A stretch of 60,498 nucleotides of DNA from Caldalkalibacillus mannanilyticus JCM 10596. GTDB taxonomy: Bacteria; Bacillota; Bacilli; Caldalkalibacillales; JCM-10596. The notes beneath the pieces are model-generated. The model was not told where the DNA came from and did no database searches. It saw only the letters and a program-made list of their open reading frames with translations. Position numbers and translations under genes: made by a program. Location of the stretch: positions 1 to 60,498 of the forward strand of contig NZ_BAMO01000034.1 of NCBI RefSeq assembly GCF_000615945.1, in the 5' to 3' direction. Below, one piece after another: positions 18,011 to 27,671 of the stretch. Numbering within the stretch: the stretch's first letter is position 1; every line of letters starts with the position of its first letter.

Positions 18011-20098
18011 CTATGAGGGAAACACGATTTTTGAAAAGTCAGCGTAGTGCTGAACTAACTTAGAAATCTGCTGCAATAAGGTCATTCGGTTTTGACGTAT
18101 TTTTTCATCATCTACCATCACCATGACTTGCTCAAAAAATTGATCGATCGGTGCCTTTAGTTTACCCAACTCAGCAAGAGCTGCTGCCCATTCTTTTTCA
18201 TTTGTATTTTGACTATATGCTGACTGGGCTTCTTGTATAGCTCGGTATAATTCTCTTTCAACATCCTTTTCAAATAACTGTTCATCTACAGCTCCTTCTA
18301 TCCAAGCGTGCTTCTGAGCTAGGTTGTTGACTCGTGTGAAGGTTTCTACCCATAATTTAAATTCAGGTTCTTCTACTTTGACTGCTAACACTTCAGCCTT
18401 TTTAAATATAGAGTCTAATTCTATGTGTTGATGTTCAGAAACGGCATCAATCACATCATAACGAATTCCTTGTTCTTGTAGGCGGTTCTTTATACGAAGC
18501 TGGAAGAACTGCTGGAGATCCTGTAATACCTCTTGACGATCTCGTTTCAGTAATTCCTTGGCCTGAAAATGCTCAATCGCTAGTTGAAAAAGCTGATCTA
18601 GAGAAAGTCCCCATTTACGATCAAGAATAATCTGGACAATCCCTGTTGCTTGCCTGCGTAAGCCATAAGGATCCTGTGATCCTGTAGGTACAATTCCTAG
18701 ACCAAAAGAACCTACAATAGTATCTAATTTATCTGCTACGCTGACAATGGCTCCTATCTCACTTGCTGGAAGAATATCACCAGCATAACGCGGTAGGTAG
18801 TGTTCAAAAATCGCATTTGCTACCTCTTGATCTTCCCCTGCTAAATAAGCATATTCCTGACCCATACGTCCCTGAAGTTCAGGAAACTCATAAACCATCT
18901 GTGAAACCAAGTCGAACTTACAAATCTCCGCTGTTCGAGATACAAATTGAGCCGTTTGACTGGAAAAATTCAAAGCCGTACTTAATTGAGAAGAAAACTC
19001 TTTAATTCTCTTCACCTTGTCCCCAATGGTTCCAAGCTCCTCATGAAAGACGACCTGATCTAGTTTAGCTAAAGCAACTTCAATCTTTAGCTTTTTATCT
19101 TCTTCATAGAAGAAACGAGCGTCCGCCAGTCTAGCTCTCAGTACTTTTTCATTTCCTCTCACTACAATTCCTTCACTGTCAACTCCCCCATTTCGCACCG
19201 TAATAAAATGAGGTAAGAGTTTACCCTCCTGATCTTGTACCGGAAAATAGCGTTGATTCTCTTTCATTGAGGTAATCAAGACCTCCTGGGGAATCTGTAG
19301 AAAATCAGCATCAAATGATCCAGAAAGAGCCGTTGGATATTCCACTAAATGAACAACCTCATCTAACAGCTCTTGATCAACCGGAACCACCCAGCCTTTT
19401 TCCTCAGCAAGCATCGTGATTTGTGCCTGAATAGATTTTCTCCGTTCACTTACAGAAGCAATAACATACTGCCCCAGAAGCTGTTTTTCATACTCGCTTG
19501 GTACCTTAATTTGAATACGTTCTCCTAAAAAGCGATGTCCTTCAGATATGTTACCTGAGGTAATATTGGTAATCGTAATAGGAATGATTTCCTGACCAAA
19601 CAAAGCAACAATCCATCTCAGCGGTCGTACAAATCTTTGTTCGTGAGTACCCCACTTCATATTTTTAGGGAATGTCATCCCAATAATTAAATCTTGTAAT
19701 TGAGGGAGAAGCTCTCTTGTTTCAATTCCTTTGATTTCTTTCGTAGCATAAATATATTCTACTCCTTTAAGCTCTTGAAAATAAAAGTCCTCTGTAGCTA
19801 CTCCCTGTGATTTGGCAAAGCCTTGAGCAGCCTTGCTCCAATTCCCTTGCTCATCTAAGGCTATTTTCTTAGCAGGGCCCTTCACTTCTTCTTTGATATC
19901 CTCTTGCTTTTCTGCCATTCCCTGAATAAGAAGAGCTAGACGGCGAGGCGTTGCATAAGGAGTCACTAACTCGAAATGAATATTATTTTCTTCTAACCAA
20001 CGTTTGACTTTATCTTCAAGCTGTTGGATAGCACCGTCTACAAAGCGAGCAGGAATTTCTTCTAAGCCTATTTCTAATAAAAAATCTCTTTTACTCAT
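18011..20098 (-). CDS. glyS: Glycine--tRNA ligase beta subunit
   Basis: It is the large subunit of the alpha2beta2 bacterial GlyRS and binds tRNA-Gly. Length is 695 residues, standard for the family. The N-terminus reads [21 protein letters not shown]; the middle part holds the HD-like region, and an anticodon-binding DALR-type domain lies near the C-terminus. The start overlaps the glyQ stop by eight bases, so translation is coupled. Both are under the T-box at 21019-21180. Confidence 0.97.
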   Translation of the reverse strand: MSKRDFLLEIGLEEIPARFVDGAIQQLEDKVKRWLEENNIHFELVTPYATPRRLALLIQGMAEKQEDIKEEVKGPAKKIALDEQGNWSKAAQGFAKSQGVATEDFYFQELKGVEYIYATKEIKGIETRELLPQLQDLIIGMTFPKNMKWGTHEQRFVRPLRWIVALFGQEIIPITITNITSGNISEGHRFLGERIQIKVPSEYEKQLLGQYVIASVSERRKSIQAQITMLAEEKGWVVPVDQELLDEVVHLVEYPTALSGSFDADFLQIPQEVLITSMKENQRYFPVQDQEGKLLPHFITVRNGGVDSEGIVVRGNEKVLRARLADARFFYEEDKKLKIEVALAKLDQVVFHEELGTIGDKVKRIKEFSSQLSTALNFSSQTAQFVSRTAEICKFDLVSQMVYEFPELQGRMGQEYAYLAGEDQEVANAIFEHYLPRYAGDILPASEIGAIVSVADKLDTIVGSFGLGIVPTGSQDPYGLRRQATGIVQIILDRKWGLSLDQLFQLAIEHFQAKELLKRDRQEVLQDLQQFFQLRIKNRLQEQGIRYDVIDAVSEHQHIELDSIFKKAEVLAVKVEEPEFKLWVETFTRVNNLAQKHAWIEGAVDEQLFEKDVERELYRAIQEAQSAYSQNTNEKEWAAALAELGKLKAPIDQFFEQVMVMVDDEKIRQNRMTLLQQISKLVQHYADFSKIVFPS

Positions 20099-20987
20099 CG
20101 CTCGTAGCCTCCTTCTTGCTTTGTTTTAATAGAGGAAAACCTAAACGTTCACGTTCTTCATAATAGCCCTGAGCACAAGCGCGCGCTAAGTTACGAACTC
20201 GCCCTAAATACCCAGTACGCTCTGTGACACTGATTGCTCCTCTAGCATCGAGTAAATTGAAGGTGTGTGAACACTTAAGCACATAATCGTAGGCTGCAAA
20301 AACAATTTTCTCCTCTAATGCTCTCTTCGCTTCTTGTTCATACATCGAGAATAATTGAAAAAGCATAGCTGTATCTGAAACTTCAAAAGTATACTTAGAA
20401 TGCTCGTATTCTGGTTGCTTAAACACGTCTCCATAAGTAAAACCATTGACCCACTCTAAATCGTACACACTTTCCTTATCTTGTATGTAAGATGCAAGGC
20501 GTTCAAGACCATATGTAATTTCGACTGATACAGGGTTCGCATCTAATCCTCCGATCTGTTGGAAGTAAGTAAACTGTGTGATTTCCATCCCATCAATCCA
20601 TACTTCCCAGCCCAAGCCCCAAGCTCCCATTGCAGGATTCTCCCAGTTATCCTCGACAAAACGAATATCGTGCTGCAAGGGGTCAATCCCAAGCTCTTTT
20701 AGGCTCTCTAGGTATAGTTCCTGAATATTGTCTGGGGATGGCTTCATAATCACCTGAAATTGATGATGCTGATAGAGTCGATTTGGATTTTCTCCATATC
20801 GGCCATCTGCTGGTCTTCTAGAAGGCTCCACATAAGCCACATTCCATGGCTCGGGACCAATCGTCCTTAAAAAAGTCATAGGATTCATTGTTCCTGCTCC
20901 AGTTTCAACATCATAAGGCTGAACAAGAATACAGTTTTGCTTACTCCAAAAGTTTTGAAGCGTTAAAATCATTTGTTGAAAGTTCAA
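20091..20987 (-). CDS. glyQ: Glycine--tRNA ligase alpha subunit
   Basis: This is the catalytic class II subunit that activates glycine and charges tRNA-Gly. It starts [18 protein letters not shown] and contains [28 protein letters not shown] and [12 protein letters not shown], all family hallmarks. I place the start at TTG 20987, because a strong GGAGGTG lies six bases before it and overlaps the ATG at 21002. That gives 298 residues. The gene is controlled by a T-box just upstream. Confidence 0.96.
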   Translation of the reverse strand: MNFQQMILTLQNFWSKQNCILVQPYDVETGAGTMNPMTFLRTIGPEPWNVAYVEPSRRPADGRYGENPNRLYQHHQFQVIMKPSPDNIQELYLESLKELGIDPLQHDIRFVEDNWENPAMGAWGLGWEVWIDGMEITQFTYFQQIGGLDANPVSVEITYGLERLASYIQDKESVYDLEWVNGFTYGDVFKQPEYEHSKYTFEVSDTAMLFQLFSMYEQEAKRALEEKIVFAAYDYVLKCSHTFNLLDARGAISVTERTGYLGRVRNLARACAQGYYEERERLGFPLLKQSKKEATSDE

Positions 20988-21018
20988 CGTAAGCACCTCC
21001 ATCTGTTTGTTAGAAAAA

Positions 21019-21180
21019 ATAAAAAACTCTCATCCTTAACTATGCCATAGATGACATAGGGACGAGAGTAACCCGCGGTTCCACCCTATTTGATTATCGA
21101 CAATGAAGTCGATAATCCACTTTTTATGAATGCTCAGGAACGCCACTTCCCTCATTGCATATCAATATGTAAATGATATA
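21019..21180 (-). promoter_or_regulatory. Glycine T-box leader of glyQS
   Basis: The T-box sequence AGGGTGGAACCGCGGGT is at 21087-21071. The terminator pairs ACTCTCGTCC (21069-21060) with GGATGAGAGT (21035-21026), followed by a U run; the antiterminator pairs AGGG with CCCT at 21061-21058. Stem III is a perfect 10-bp hairpin (21117-21092). Stem I is unusually short: the 28-nt hairpin 21156-21129 has a kink-turn-like UGA/UGA pair and a terminal loop GTGGCG containing a GGC glycine codon (21144-21142). Uncharged tRNA-Gly would prevent termination. Confidence 0.88.
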
Positions 21181-21184
21181 GAAT

Positions 21185-21213
21185 ATCTTACTCATTTTCT
21201 TTTCTCTTGTCAA
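21185..21213 (-). promoter_or_regulatory. Promoter of the glyQS T-box transcript
   Basis: On the reverse strand TTGACA and TAAGAT are 17 bases apart. Transcription would start near 21178, immediately before the T-box structure and 10 bases after the recO stop region. Confidence 0.7.
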
Positions 21214-21222
21214 TGGCATGAA

Positions 21223-21971
21223 TTATAGGAAATCACCCATCTGTTCAATAAATGATCTGGATTTCAGTCGTAAGGGAGTATGATGATCCATAAATAGCCA
21301 CATGACTTTTTGTAACTCGTCTTTTATTTCTTTTCTTACTTTTATATGACCTATTCGATCCATTTGAATATGGTAAAACAACTGTAGCAGTTTGACAGTA
21401 GAAGGATGAATCGAAATCGCTTGTAAATCTATGTGGCACATTGCCGGCACAGCAAGCCACCTTCACGTATACTAAAGTGCTGTAGAGGTTCTGGACATGC
21501 ACAATTGACACAGTTTAAAACGACTGGTCGATAGCCACTGGCCATTAACATTTTCATTTCATACAATCGGGCAAGAATCTCAGCATCTTTTTCCTCTTCA
21601 AGATAAGTAAAGATTGTTAATAGCAGGTTAAATAACGAAGTGCTTCGTTCGTTATCCTCTACAAGCTTGTCTAGTAATTCAGCAAAATAGGCAGCATAGG
21701 CTGTAAGTGTAAGGTTATGCCTTAATTCTCTGAATGATTGAACAATCTCCCCTTGGGATAACGTTCCCAAAGAATGACCAGAGCCTTTTTGAATAAGGAA
21801 AGAACCGTATGTAAAAAGCTGAGAAACTGAAGAGAGGCGACTCTTTGTTTTTTTCGCCCCCCTAGCCATCACACTTATTTTCCCCATCTGTGATGAATAG
21901 ATTGTAATGATTTTATTTCCCTCTCCATAGTCCTTTGAACGAATAATAATTCCTTCTGTTTTGATTAACAT
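21223..21971 (-). CDS. recO: DNA repair protein RecO (frameshifted as sequenced)
   Basis: RecO mediates RecA loading on SSB-coated DNA. The first 180 residues (21429-21971) give the OB-fold N-terminus LIKTEGIIIRSKDYGEGNKIITIYS and the helical domain, with zinc-type cysteines in NCVNCACPEPLQHFSIREGGLLCRQC. The frame stops just after RQCAT. The next frame (to 21223) continues with DLQAISIHPSTVKLLQLF, the expected C-terminus. One base is missing near 21428. The joined length of about 250 residues is normal. It sits in the conserved era-yqzL-recO order. Confidence 0.92.
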
Positions 21972-22028
21972 TTTGACACCTGCTTTTACCTAAAGTAATA
22001 GCACGATTACTTATTAAAGCAGGACAGG

Positions 22029-22169
22029 TTAGTTCATCTCCGATTGCTCCTCTGTCATTTGAAGATTCTCATCCTCTTCCTGACAGTTTGGTCCCTCACA
22101 TTCTCGATACAATAAATAAGCCTCAATATTACCAGTCACCGCAAAAACATTCCACGAAAACTCACGCAT
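22029..22169 (-). CDS. yqzL: YqzL family protein
   Basis: A 46-residue protein starting MREFSWNVFAVTGNIEAYLLY, the pattern of YqzL, which sits between era and recO in Bacillus. Function is unknown. The ATG at 22169 has AAAGGA eight bases upstream; the longer in-frame start at 22235 has no ribosome site and lies outside the conserved region. Confidence 0.8.
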   Translation of the reverse strand: MREFSWNVFAVTGNIEAYLLYRECEGPNCQEEDENLQMTEEQSEMN

Positions 22170-22284
22170 CGTATCATTCCTTTCGCTTCGACTGAATTCC
22201 TGACCCGTATCTATAAGTTGTACTTCCCTGCCCACATCTATGCTAAGAAAACATTAACATTTTTTGAGATGAATAATTGAAAAA

Positions 22285-23187
22285 TTACTCCTCTCTAAAT
22301 CCAAAGTTCCGTAATTGAACCATTTTATTACGCCAATCCTTTTTCACTTTGACCCATAGCTCTAGGTAGATTTTTGAACCCAAAATAGACTCAATGTCAT
22401 ATCTTGCCTTCTTCCCTATTTCCTTTAATAACACTCCGTTTTTGCCAATGATAATGCTCTTCTGTGAATCTCTCTCAGTATAAATCACAGCGGATACATA
22501 AATCGTTTCGCTGTTTTCTCTCGCCTTCATTTGCTCGATTTCTACTGCTATTGAATGAGGGATTTCTTCTCTGGTTAGCTCAAGGATCTTCTCTCGTATC
22601 AGTTCAGCAACAACAAACCTCTCAGGATGGTCTGTTATTTGATCCGTTGGATAATATTGAGGTCCTTCGGGTAAGCGATTCAAAATCTGCTCTAGCAATG
22701 TATTCACGTTATTTCCTTGAAGTGCAGAAATCGGAATAATTTCAGCAAAAGAAAGAAGCTCAGAATACTGTTGTATAATGGGTAAGAGCTTATCAGGGTG
22801 AATTTGATCAATTTTATTTAAGATAAGAAAGATAGGAGTCTTTACTTGAGCCAGCTGGTCAATGATAAATTGATCTCCCGCTCCATACCCATCGGCTACA
22901 TCGACTAGGAAGAGAATCAAATCAACCTCTTTAAAGGTGCTTGTAGCGGCTTTAACCATGTAGTCCCCTAGCTTTGTTTTAGGTTTATGAATACCTGGGG
23001 TGTCAATAAATATAATTTGACCTTCCTCTGTTGTATACACACCCTGTATCTTGTTTCTTGTTGTTTGAGGTTTGTCCGACATAATGGCGATTTTTTGACC
23101 AATGATTTGATTCATCAGTGTAGACTTACCAACGTTTGGTCTTCCTAGGATCGAAACAAAACCTGAACGAAATGCTTTATTACTCAA
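22285..23187 (-). CDS. era: GTPase Era
   Basis: Era binds the 3' end of 16S rRNA and helps 30S maturation. G1 is [12 protein letters not shown] (about residues 15-26), G2 region [10 protein letters not shown]3 [10 protein letters not shown]4 NKID; the C-terminal KH domain carries [18 protein letters not shown] (about 240-257). Length is 300 residues. The start is TTG, following GGAGGATTTGAT. It is co-directional with cdd upstream, as in most Firmicutes. Confidence 0.97.
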   Translation of the reverse strand: MSNKAFRSGFVSILGRPNVGKSTLMNQIIGQKIAIMSDKPQTTRNKIQGVYTTEEGQIIFIDTPGIHKPKTKLGDYMVKAATSTFKEVDLILFLVDVADGYGAGDQFIIDQLAQVKTPIFLILNKIDQIHPDKLLPIIQQYSELLSFAEIIPISALQGNNVNTLLEQILNRLPEGPQYYPTDQITDHPERFVVAELIREKILELTREEIPHSIAVEIEQMKARENSETIYVSAVIYTERDSQKSIIIGKNGVLLKEIGKKARYDIESILGSKIYLELWVKVKKDWRNKMVQLRNFGFREE

Positions 23188-23202
23188 ATCAAATCCTCCT
23201 CG

Positions 23203-23619
23203 TTATTCGTTAGTAAGATCAGTAGCAAGAAAGGCACCTGGTAATAATTCCGCTACCGTCGTTTCTAGAACATCACCTTTCAAATTGGTTAAATAGACGG
23301 GCATTGTAGGAGGGCAAAATTCAGCAATAACCTGTCTGCACGCACCACAAGGCGGAACAGGACGATCTGTATCAGCAATGACAGCTAATGCCTTGAAGCT
23401 TTTTTCCTCTGCTTTCTCAGCTGATGAAATCGCCTTAAAAATAGCCGTTCTCTCAGCACAATTACTCAAACCATAAGAGGCGTTTTCTATATTACAGCCT
23501 GTAATGATGGTATCATTTTCTGTGAGAAAGGCAGCTCCTACCTGGAAACGGGAATATGGAACATATGCTTTTTTTCTAGCTTCTGATGCTTTTTGAATTA
23601 ATGTTTCGCGAATCTCCAT
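23203..23619 (-). CDS. cdd: Cytidine deaminase
   Basis: It deaminates cytidine and deoxycytidine in pyrimidine salvage. Zinc ligands and the catalytic glutamate are in NCAERTAIF (about residues 53-61) and PCGACRQVI (about 88-96). Length is 138 residues, the tetrameric class. It lies 15 bases before era and 7 bases after the DUF502 gene, so all three are one transcript. Confidence 0.96.
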   Translation of the reverse strand: MEIRETLIQKASEARKKAYVPYSRFQVGAAFLTENDTIITGCNIENASYGLSNCAERTAIFKAISSAEKAEEKSFKALAVIADTDRPVPPCGACRQVIAEFCPPTMPVYLTNLKGDVLETTVAELLPGAFLATDLTNE

Positions 23620-23626
23620 TTTCTAC

Positions 23627-24397
23627 TCATTCCTTTTTTGTTATATTTACTTTCACTTCATGACTTGCCTTGTTTTCGTCAACCTTGATTTGCGTTAAGA
23701 TTTTTTCAAAGTTTTCTTCTTTTGTTGTTATGGTTTCCATCGGATAGCCTTTAGGTACAACTACACCACCCGATATAATAAATTTTAACCCTTGTTCTAC
23801 ACTCATGTCCAACAACATTATGTCTTCTTTAGGAACAATGACAAGCCAGCCAGAAGTTGGGTTCGGAGTGGTAGGGAGAAAAACATTGACACATTCACGC
23901 TCTGTTTTCTCCTGTACCTCTCCCTGTGATTCCCCTGTTAGAAAACCTACTGTATACAATCCTTTACGGGGGTATTCAACCAGAACGACTTTTTTAAATG
24001 ATGTTCGATCCTGAATAAAGGCGGTTGTCACTTGCTGAACGGTAGAATAAATACTCTTGACTACTGGAATTCTTTTGAATGCCCTCTCTGTGATACGGAT
24101 CGCTCTCTTTCCTATAATGCCTCTAGTAGCATACCCCACTCCTATAAGGATCAGGATCATAAAGATAAAGCCAATTCCAGGTATTCGTTCCTCAAAAACG
24201 AACCATAGAAATTCGACCTTACCAGTAGCAGCTCTTTCATGCACCACACCAAGAGCAATCAACACTCCTGTTAGAAAGTTACCCAGAATTCGATCAATAA
24301 AGCTAAAACCAAGCTGAAGTATGTACAAGGTTGCAATGGCTGGTAATAAGACAATAAAGCCCATAACAAGATTACTGCGTATTTGTTTTACCATCAC
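23627..24397 (-). CDS. DUF502 family membrane protein
   Basis: 256 residues with two membrane segments, one near the N-terminus (NLVMGFIVLLPAIATLYIL) and one about residues 65-90 (GIGFIFMILILIGVGYATRG), followed by a soluble domain with FLPTTPNPTSGWLVIVPKEDI, the DUF502 signature. The biochemical role is unknown. It starts at GTG after TAGGAGTG. It replaces nothing in the usual gene order but is inserted between dgkA and cdd. Confidence 0.85.
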   Translation of the reverse strand: MMVKQIRSNLVMGFIVLLPAIATLYILQLGFSFIDRILGNFLTGVLIALGVVHERAATGKVEFLWFVFEERIPGIGFIFMILILIGVGYATRGIIGKRAIRITERAFKRIPVVKSIYSTVQQVTTAFIQDRTSFKKVVLVEYPRKGLYTVGFLTGESQGEVQEKTERECVNVFLPTTPNPTSGWLVIVPKEDIMLLDMSVEQGLKFIISGGVVVPKGYPMETITTKEENFEKILTQIKVDENKASHEVKVNITKKE

Positions 24398-24436
24398 TTT
24401 TTTAATTCACTCCTAAATGTACTAAAAAGATCTCAA

Positions 24437-24955
24437 CTAGATCAATAAGCTAATGATAGCGATCAATGTCGTTACAATGATAAAAAGGATGAAGAATGTA
24501 GCTTTTCTCAGAATAAAAGAGAGCAGAAGCCCCAGTATGCAGACAATCACAAACCGATCAAGCTGATAATCAAGCTGTATGGAGAATAATTGGAGAAGTG
24601 GTTCAACAAAAACGTACAATCCAATTATAAAAGCGAAAATAGCCGCAAATAAAACTGCTCCTGCAGCAACATCTTTGGCGATTTTCGCTAATGGATGAAA
24701 TTCAGTCGTAATCATATCGACTGTTTTTTCTACTGCTGTATTCATTAATTCCATACACATAACAAAAACAATAGAGAAAAATACTAACAAAAGCTGATAC
24801 TTGGGAACATTGAAAAGAATAGAGAGAAGGAGTACGATAATCGCTACTCCTAAATGAACCTGCATATTTCTCTGTGAAGTAAAAACATAGCTGATACCAG
24901 CAATCGCATACTTAAAGCTGTTCATAATCCTTTTTACTTCTTGAAAAAGATTCAT
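24437..24955 (-). CDS. dgkA: Diacylglycerol/undecaprenol kinase family protein with an extended C-terminus
   Basis: Gram-positive members phosphorylate undecaprenol to recycle the cell-wall lipid carrier. The core (about residues 1-120) carries FKYAIAGISYVFTSQRNMQVH, the catalytic EMLNTAVE-type motif (here MELMNTAVEKTVDMI), and HPLAKIAKDVAAGAVL. About 45 further residues add roughly two hydrophobic segments, which standard DgkA (about 120 residues) lacks. The ATG at 24955 has AGGTGA five bases upstream, and lies just after the ybeY stop. Confidence 0.9.
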   Translation of the reverse strand: MNLFQEVKRIMNSFKYAIAGISYVFTSQRNMQVHLGVAIIVLLLSILFNVPKYQLLLVFFSIVFVMCMELMNTAVEKTVDMITTEFHPLAKIAKDVAAGAVLFAAIFAFIIGLYVFVEPLLQLFSIQLDYQLDRFVIVCILGLLLSFILRKATFFILFIIVTTLIAIISLLI

Positions 24956-24960
24956 TTTTC

Positions 24961-25427
24961 TCACCTAACTAATCCATGTGCTAGTAAAATCTCCTCTTGC
25001 CTCGCAAACATTTCCTGTTCTGCCTTCTCATCCTCATGATCATAGCCTAACAAATGCAGAAAACCATGTACGAGCAGAAAGCCAAGTTCACGTTCAAAAC
25101 TATGGCTATATTCTTCCGCTTGTTTTTTCGCACGAGGAACTGAAATAATAATATCTCCTAGTAGAAGAGGTTCATCCTCATCAAATACTTCTATCTCTGT
25201 TTCGTCAGCCTCATACATCGGAAATGAAAGGACATCTGTAGGTTGATCTTTTTCTCGATACGTTCGATTGATTTCCTGAATCTCTGCATCATTAACAAAA
25301 GTAACAGATACCTCTCCTTCCTCTAGCTCTTCTTTTTTTGCCGCCGTTTCAATGAGAGAATGAAGGATTCTAGAAATGTCTTCAGAAATATATTGATGAT
25401 CATCTAAAAATGAACAGTTATACTCAC
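24961..25427 (-). CDS. ybeY: Endoribonuclease YbeY (frameshifted near its start)
   Basis: YbeY is a zinc endoribonuclease of 16S rRNA processing and ribosome quality control. The motif HGFLHLLGYDHEDEKAE (zinc histidines) is near the C-terminus, with LSFPMYEADE and GDIIISVPRAKKQAEEYSHSFERELG before it. The expected start is GTG 25427, which overlaps the pgpH stop and has AGGTGG seven bases upstream. It reads VSITVHF and then needs one more T in the run at 25406-25410 to enter the main frame at LDDHQYI. The long in-frame extension back to 25581 overlaps pgpH and is an artefact. Confidence 0.92.
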
Positions 25428-27640
25428 TGGCTTTCCACCTTTGGTATCGATTGATTAGCCTCTGATTTGTCAACTGGTGCCTGATTAGAGGCTGGTGCCT
25501 TCTCCTTCTCTGTTTCTTTCTCCTTTGACTTTGCCTTTTCTTTATCCTCAGGATACTCGATACGAGAATGGAATATACCATGTAGAGTCTGACAAATCAC
25601 CTTAGCTATAATATCTAATTCTTTTAACGTTAAATCACATTCATTAAATTGTCCATCATCCAAACGATCGCGAATAATATTTCGAACCATATTCTCGATT
25701 CTCTCAGGAGATGGTTTAGATAATGAACGAACAGCAGCCTCGATGCAATCGGCTATTCCTACAATAGCAGATTCTTTAAATTGAGCTTTCGGCCCTGGAT
25801 ATCTGAAATCACTCTCAGCAATTTCAGACTCAGATTCTTCCTTCGCTTTTAGGTAAAAATATTTTAATAGAGTGGTTCCATGATGCTGTTCTGCAATATC
25901 TTGTATTGCTTTAGGAAGACCATACTCTCGAAGCATATCAGCTCCGTCTTTGGCGTGAGCTGTTATGATCGTTTTACTTAATTGGGGAGCAATCTTATCA
26001 TGCGGATTCCCCATATTCATTTGATTTTCAATAAAAAAGTGAGGTCTCTTTGTTTTTCCTACATCATGATAATAGGCTCCTACCCGTGCAAGAAGACCAT
26101 TCCCCCCTACTGCTTCGGTGGCGGCTTCAGCTAAGTTGGCTACCATAATACTATGATGATAAGTGCCTGGAGCTTCAATTAATAGCTTTCTTAGTAATGG
26201 GTTATTCGGATTAGAAAGCTCAATTAGCTTCATCGAGGATAAGATTCCAAAAGCCGCTTCAAAAAACGGAAGCAACCCTATCGTTAAAACAGAGGCTAAC
26301 AACCCATTGAGAAAGCCATACAATAAAAATTGAGAAAGCTCAAACCACCCTACAGGAGTATTCTTAAGCAAAGTAACTGTCAAGATTGCCATCATCATGA
26401 CAATCGAAATGACAAATCCTGCTTGCAGAATCTTTGTTTTGCGTGTTGCTTTTCCTAGAAAGAAGGCTCCCGCTGCTCCACTAAAAATAGTGGCTAAGCC
26501 ATAGGTGAAATCCATATGACTCGTCGATTCTCCATTCAACAGAACTGCCGCAATAATTCCGAAAATAAAGGAGCTAAAAATCGCCAGTCTTTGATGAATA
26601 AGCATGGTAATCAACATGGTTGCGAAAGCGACAGGTGCTAGGAATCCAAATCCTGCATACTCTAGGGTTTGTCCCACACTAATAATTTTCATCACAATCA
26701 CATTTAAGACAAAAATCATCATATACATCAAAAACTGAGTGTTGTTTTTACGGATCGGAAGGTCTGAGAAGGAAATATAGAAGTAAAGAAAGAGCAAAAT
26801 TAATCCAATCAGTAAAGCTAGTCCAAACAAAGGGCGTAAATTAGCTGATTCACTTAATAAACCAACTAATCGTATTTTGCGATACGCTTCACCTGTGATC
26901 GTTTCTCCTTCTGCTACAATAATTTCGCCTTCACGTATTTCTATATTTCGAACCTTTTCACGTGCATTTTCTCTTGCTAGCTCTGTATCCTCTTGATTGA
27001 TTAAAAAGTTAGGTACAATGCTGGCAATTGCCATTTCCCTGGAAATGATCCTCAGCTTATTATCCAAGCTGGAAAGGACTAGGGAGTCATTCACTTGTTG
27101 AGTAGCCTCTTGAATCCCATTATTGCGATCACTTACACCGTTTTCAAGAATTTCTTGCACAATACTCTTCGTGATTCTTCGTAAGGTTTCAATTTCTTCA
27201 GGTGAATAAGTGAGGAATACTTCATAAGCCGCTTCATTAAATTTGTAGGTTGTAATTTCATCTAAGCGCTGAATCCGTTCTTCCTCACTTAGTTCCACGC
27301 TATTATTAATTTCCATTATTTTTTGAAACGCTTTATCTAGCTTATCAAGCTGGTTTTTGGTGATGGTATCTTCTTTCGTATAGATTGGTTTCACTTCACG
27401 CGCAGCTCGATCTTTTGCTATTTTGGTCGCGTGTTCATCCACAATTGTAATGGGTGAAACAATATCTTTCTCGGCTTTTGAGCCTTCCGTTACTTCTACA
27501 ATTTCCGGGGTAATATTCCCCACCATGAATAAATAAAGAACGATTCCCAGTGTAATATACAAAAACAAACGTAATAAGGGATGCTCTTTGAATTTATTCC
27601 ACAGCTTACTTCTTTCATCTAAAGCTAGTTTTCTCCTCAT
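25424..27640 (-). CDS. pgpH: Cyclic-di-AMP phosphodiesterase PgpH (7TMR-HDED, HD domain)
   Basis: It degrades c-di-AMP. At 738 residues: one N-terminal membrane segment (about 20-42), a large extracytoplasmic 7TMR-HDED domain (about 50-280), seven membrane segments (about 285-490), and a cytoplasmic HD domain. HD residues are seen in APGTYHHSIMVANLAEAA, GAYYHDVGKTKRPHFF and ITAHAKDGADML, then EQHHGTTLLKYFY. The last 50 residues are Lys/Glu-rich and probably disordered. It is B. subtilis yqfF, in the usual place between phoH and ybeY, and is co-transcribed with them. Confidence 0.95.
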   Translation of the reverse strand: MRRKLALDERSKLWNKFKEHPLLRLFLYITLGIVLYLFMVGNITPEIVEVTEGSKAEKDIVSPITIVDEHATKIAKDRAAREVKPIYTKEDTITKNQLDKLDKAFQKIMEINNSVELSEEERIQRLDEITTYKFNEAAYEVFLTYSPEEIETLRRITKSIVQEILENGVSDRNNGIQEATQQVNDSLVLSSLDNKLRIISREMAIASIVPNFLINQEDTELARENAREKVRNIEIREGEIIVAEGETITGEAYRKIRLVGLLSESANLRPLFGLALLIGLILLFLYFYISFSDLPIRKNNTQFLMYMMIFVLNVIVMKIISVGQTLEYAGFGFLAPVAFATMLITMLIHQRLAIFSSFIFGIIAAVLLNGESTSHMDFTYGLATIFSGAAGAFFLGKATRKTKILQAGFVISIVMMMAILTVTLLKNTPVGWFELSQFLLYGFLNGLLASVLTIGLLPFFEAAFGILSSMKLIELSNPNNPLLRKLLIEAPGTYHHSIMVANLAEAATEAVGGNGLLARVGAYYHDVGKTKRPHFFIENQMNMGNPHDKIAPQLSKTIITAHAKDGADMLREYGLPKAIQDIAEQHHGTTLLKYFYLKAKEESESEIAESDFRYPGPKAQFKESAIVGIADCIEAAVRSLSKPSPERIENMVRNIIRDRLDDGQFNECDLTLKELDIIAKVICQTLHGIFHSRIEYPEDKEKAKSKEKETEKEKAPASNQAPVDKSEANQSIPKVESQ

Positions 27641-27671
27641 TAATCATCGCCCCCCGAATAGTCAGCATGGT

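Noticed and set aside
25428..25581. N-terminal extension of the YbeY reading frame
   Set aside because: It overlaps the pgpH coding region in another frame, is very Arg/Gln-rich and disagrees with the known YbeY length.
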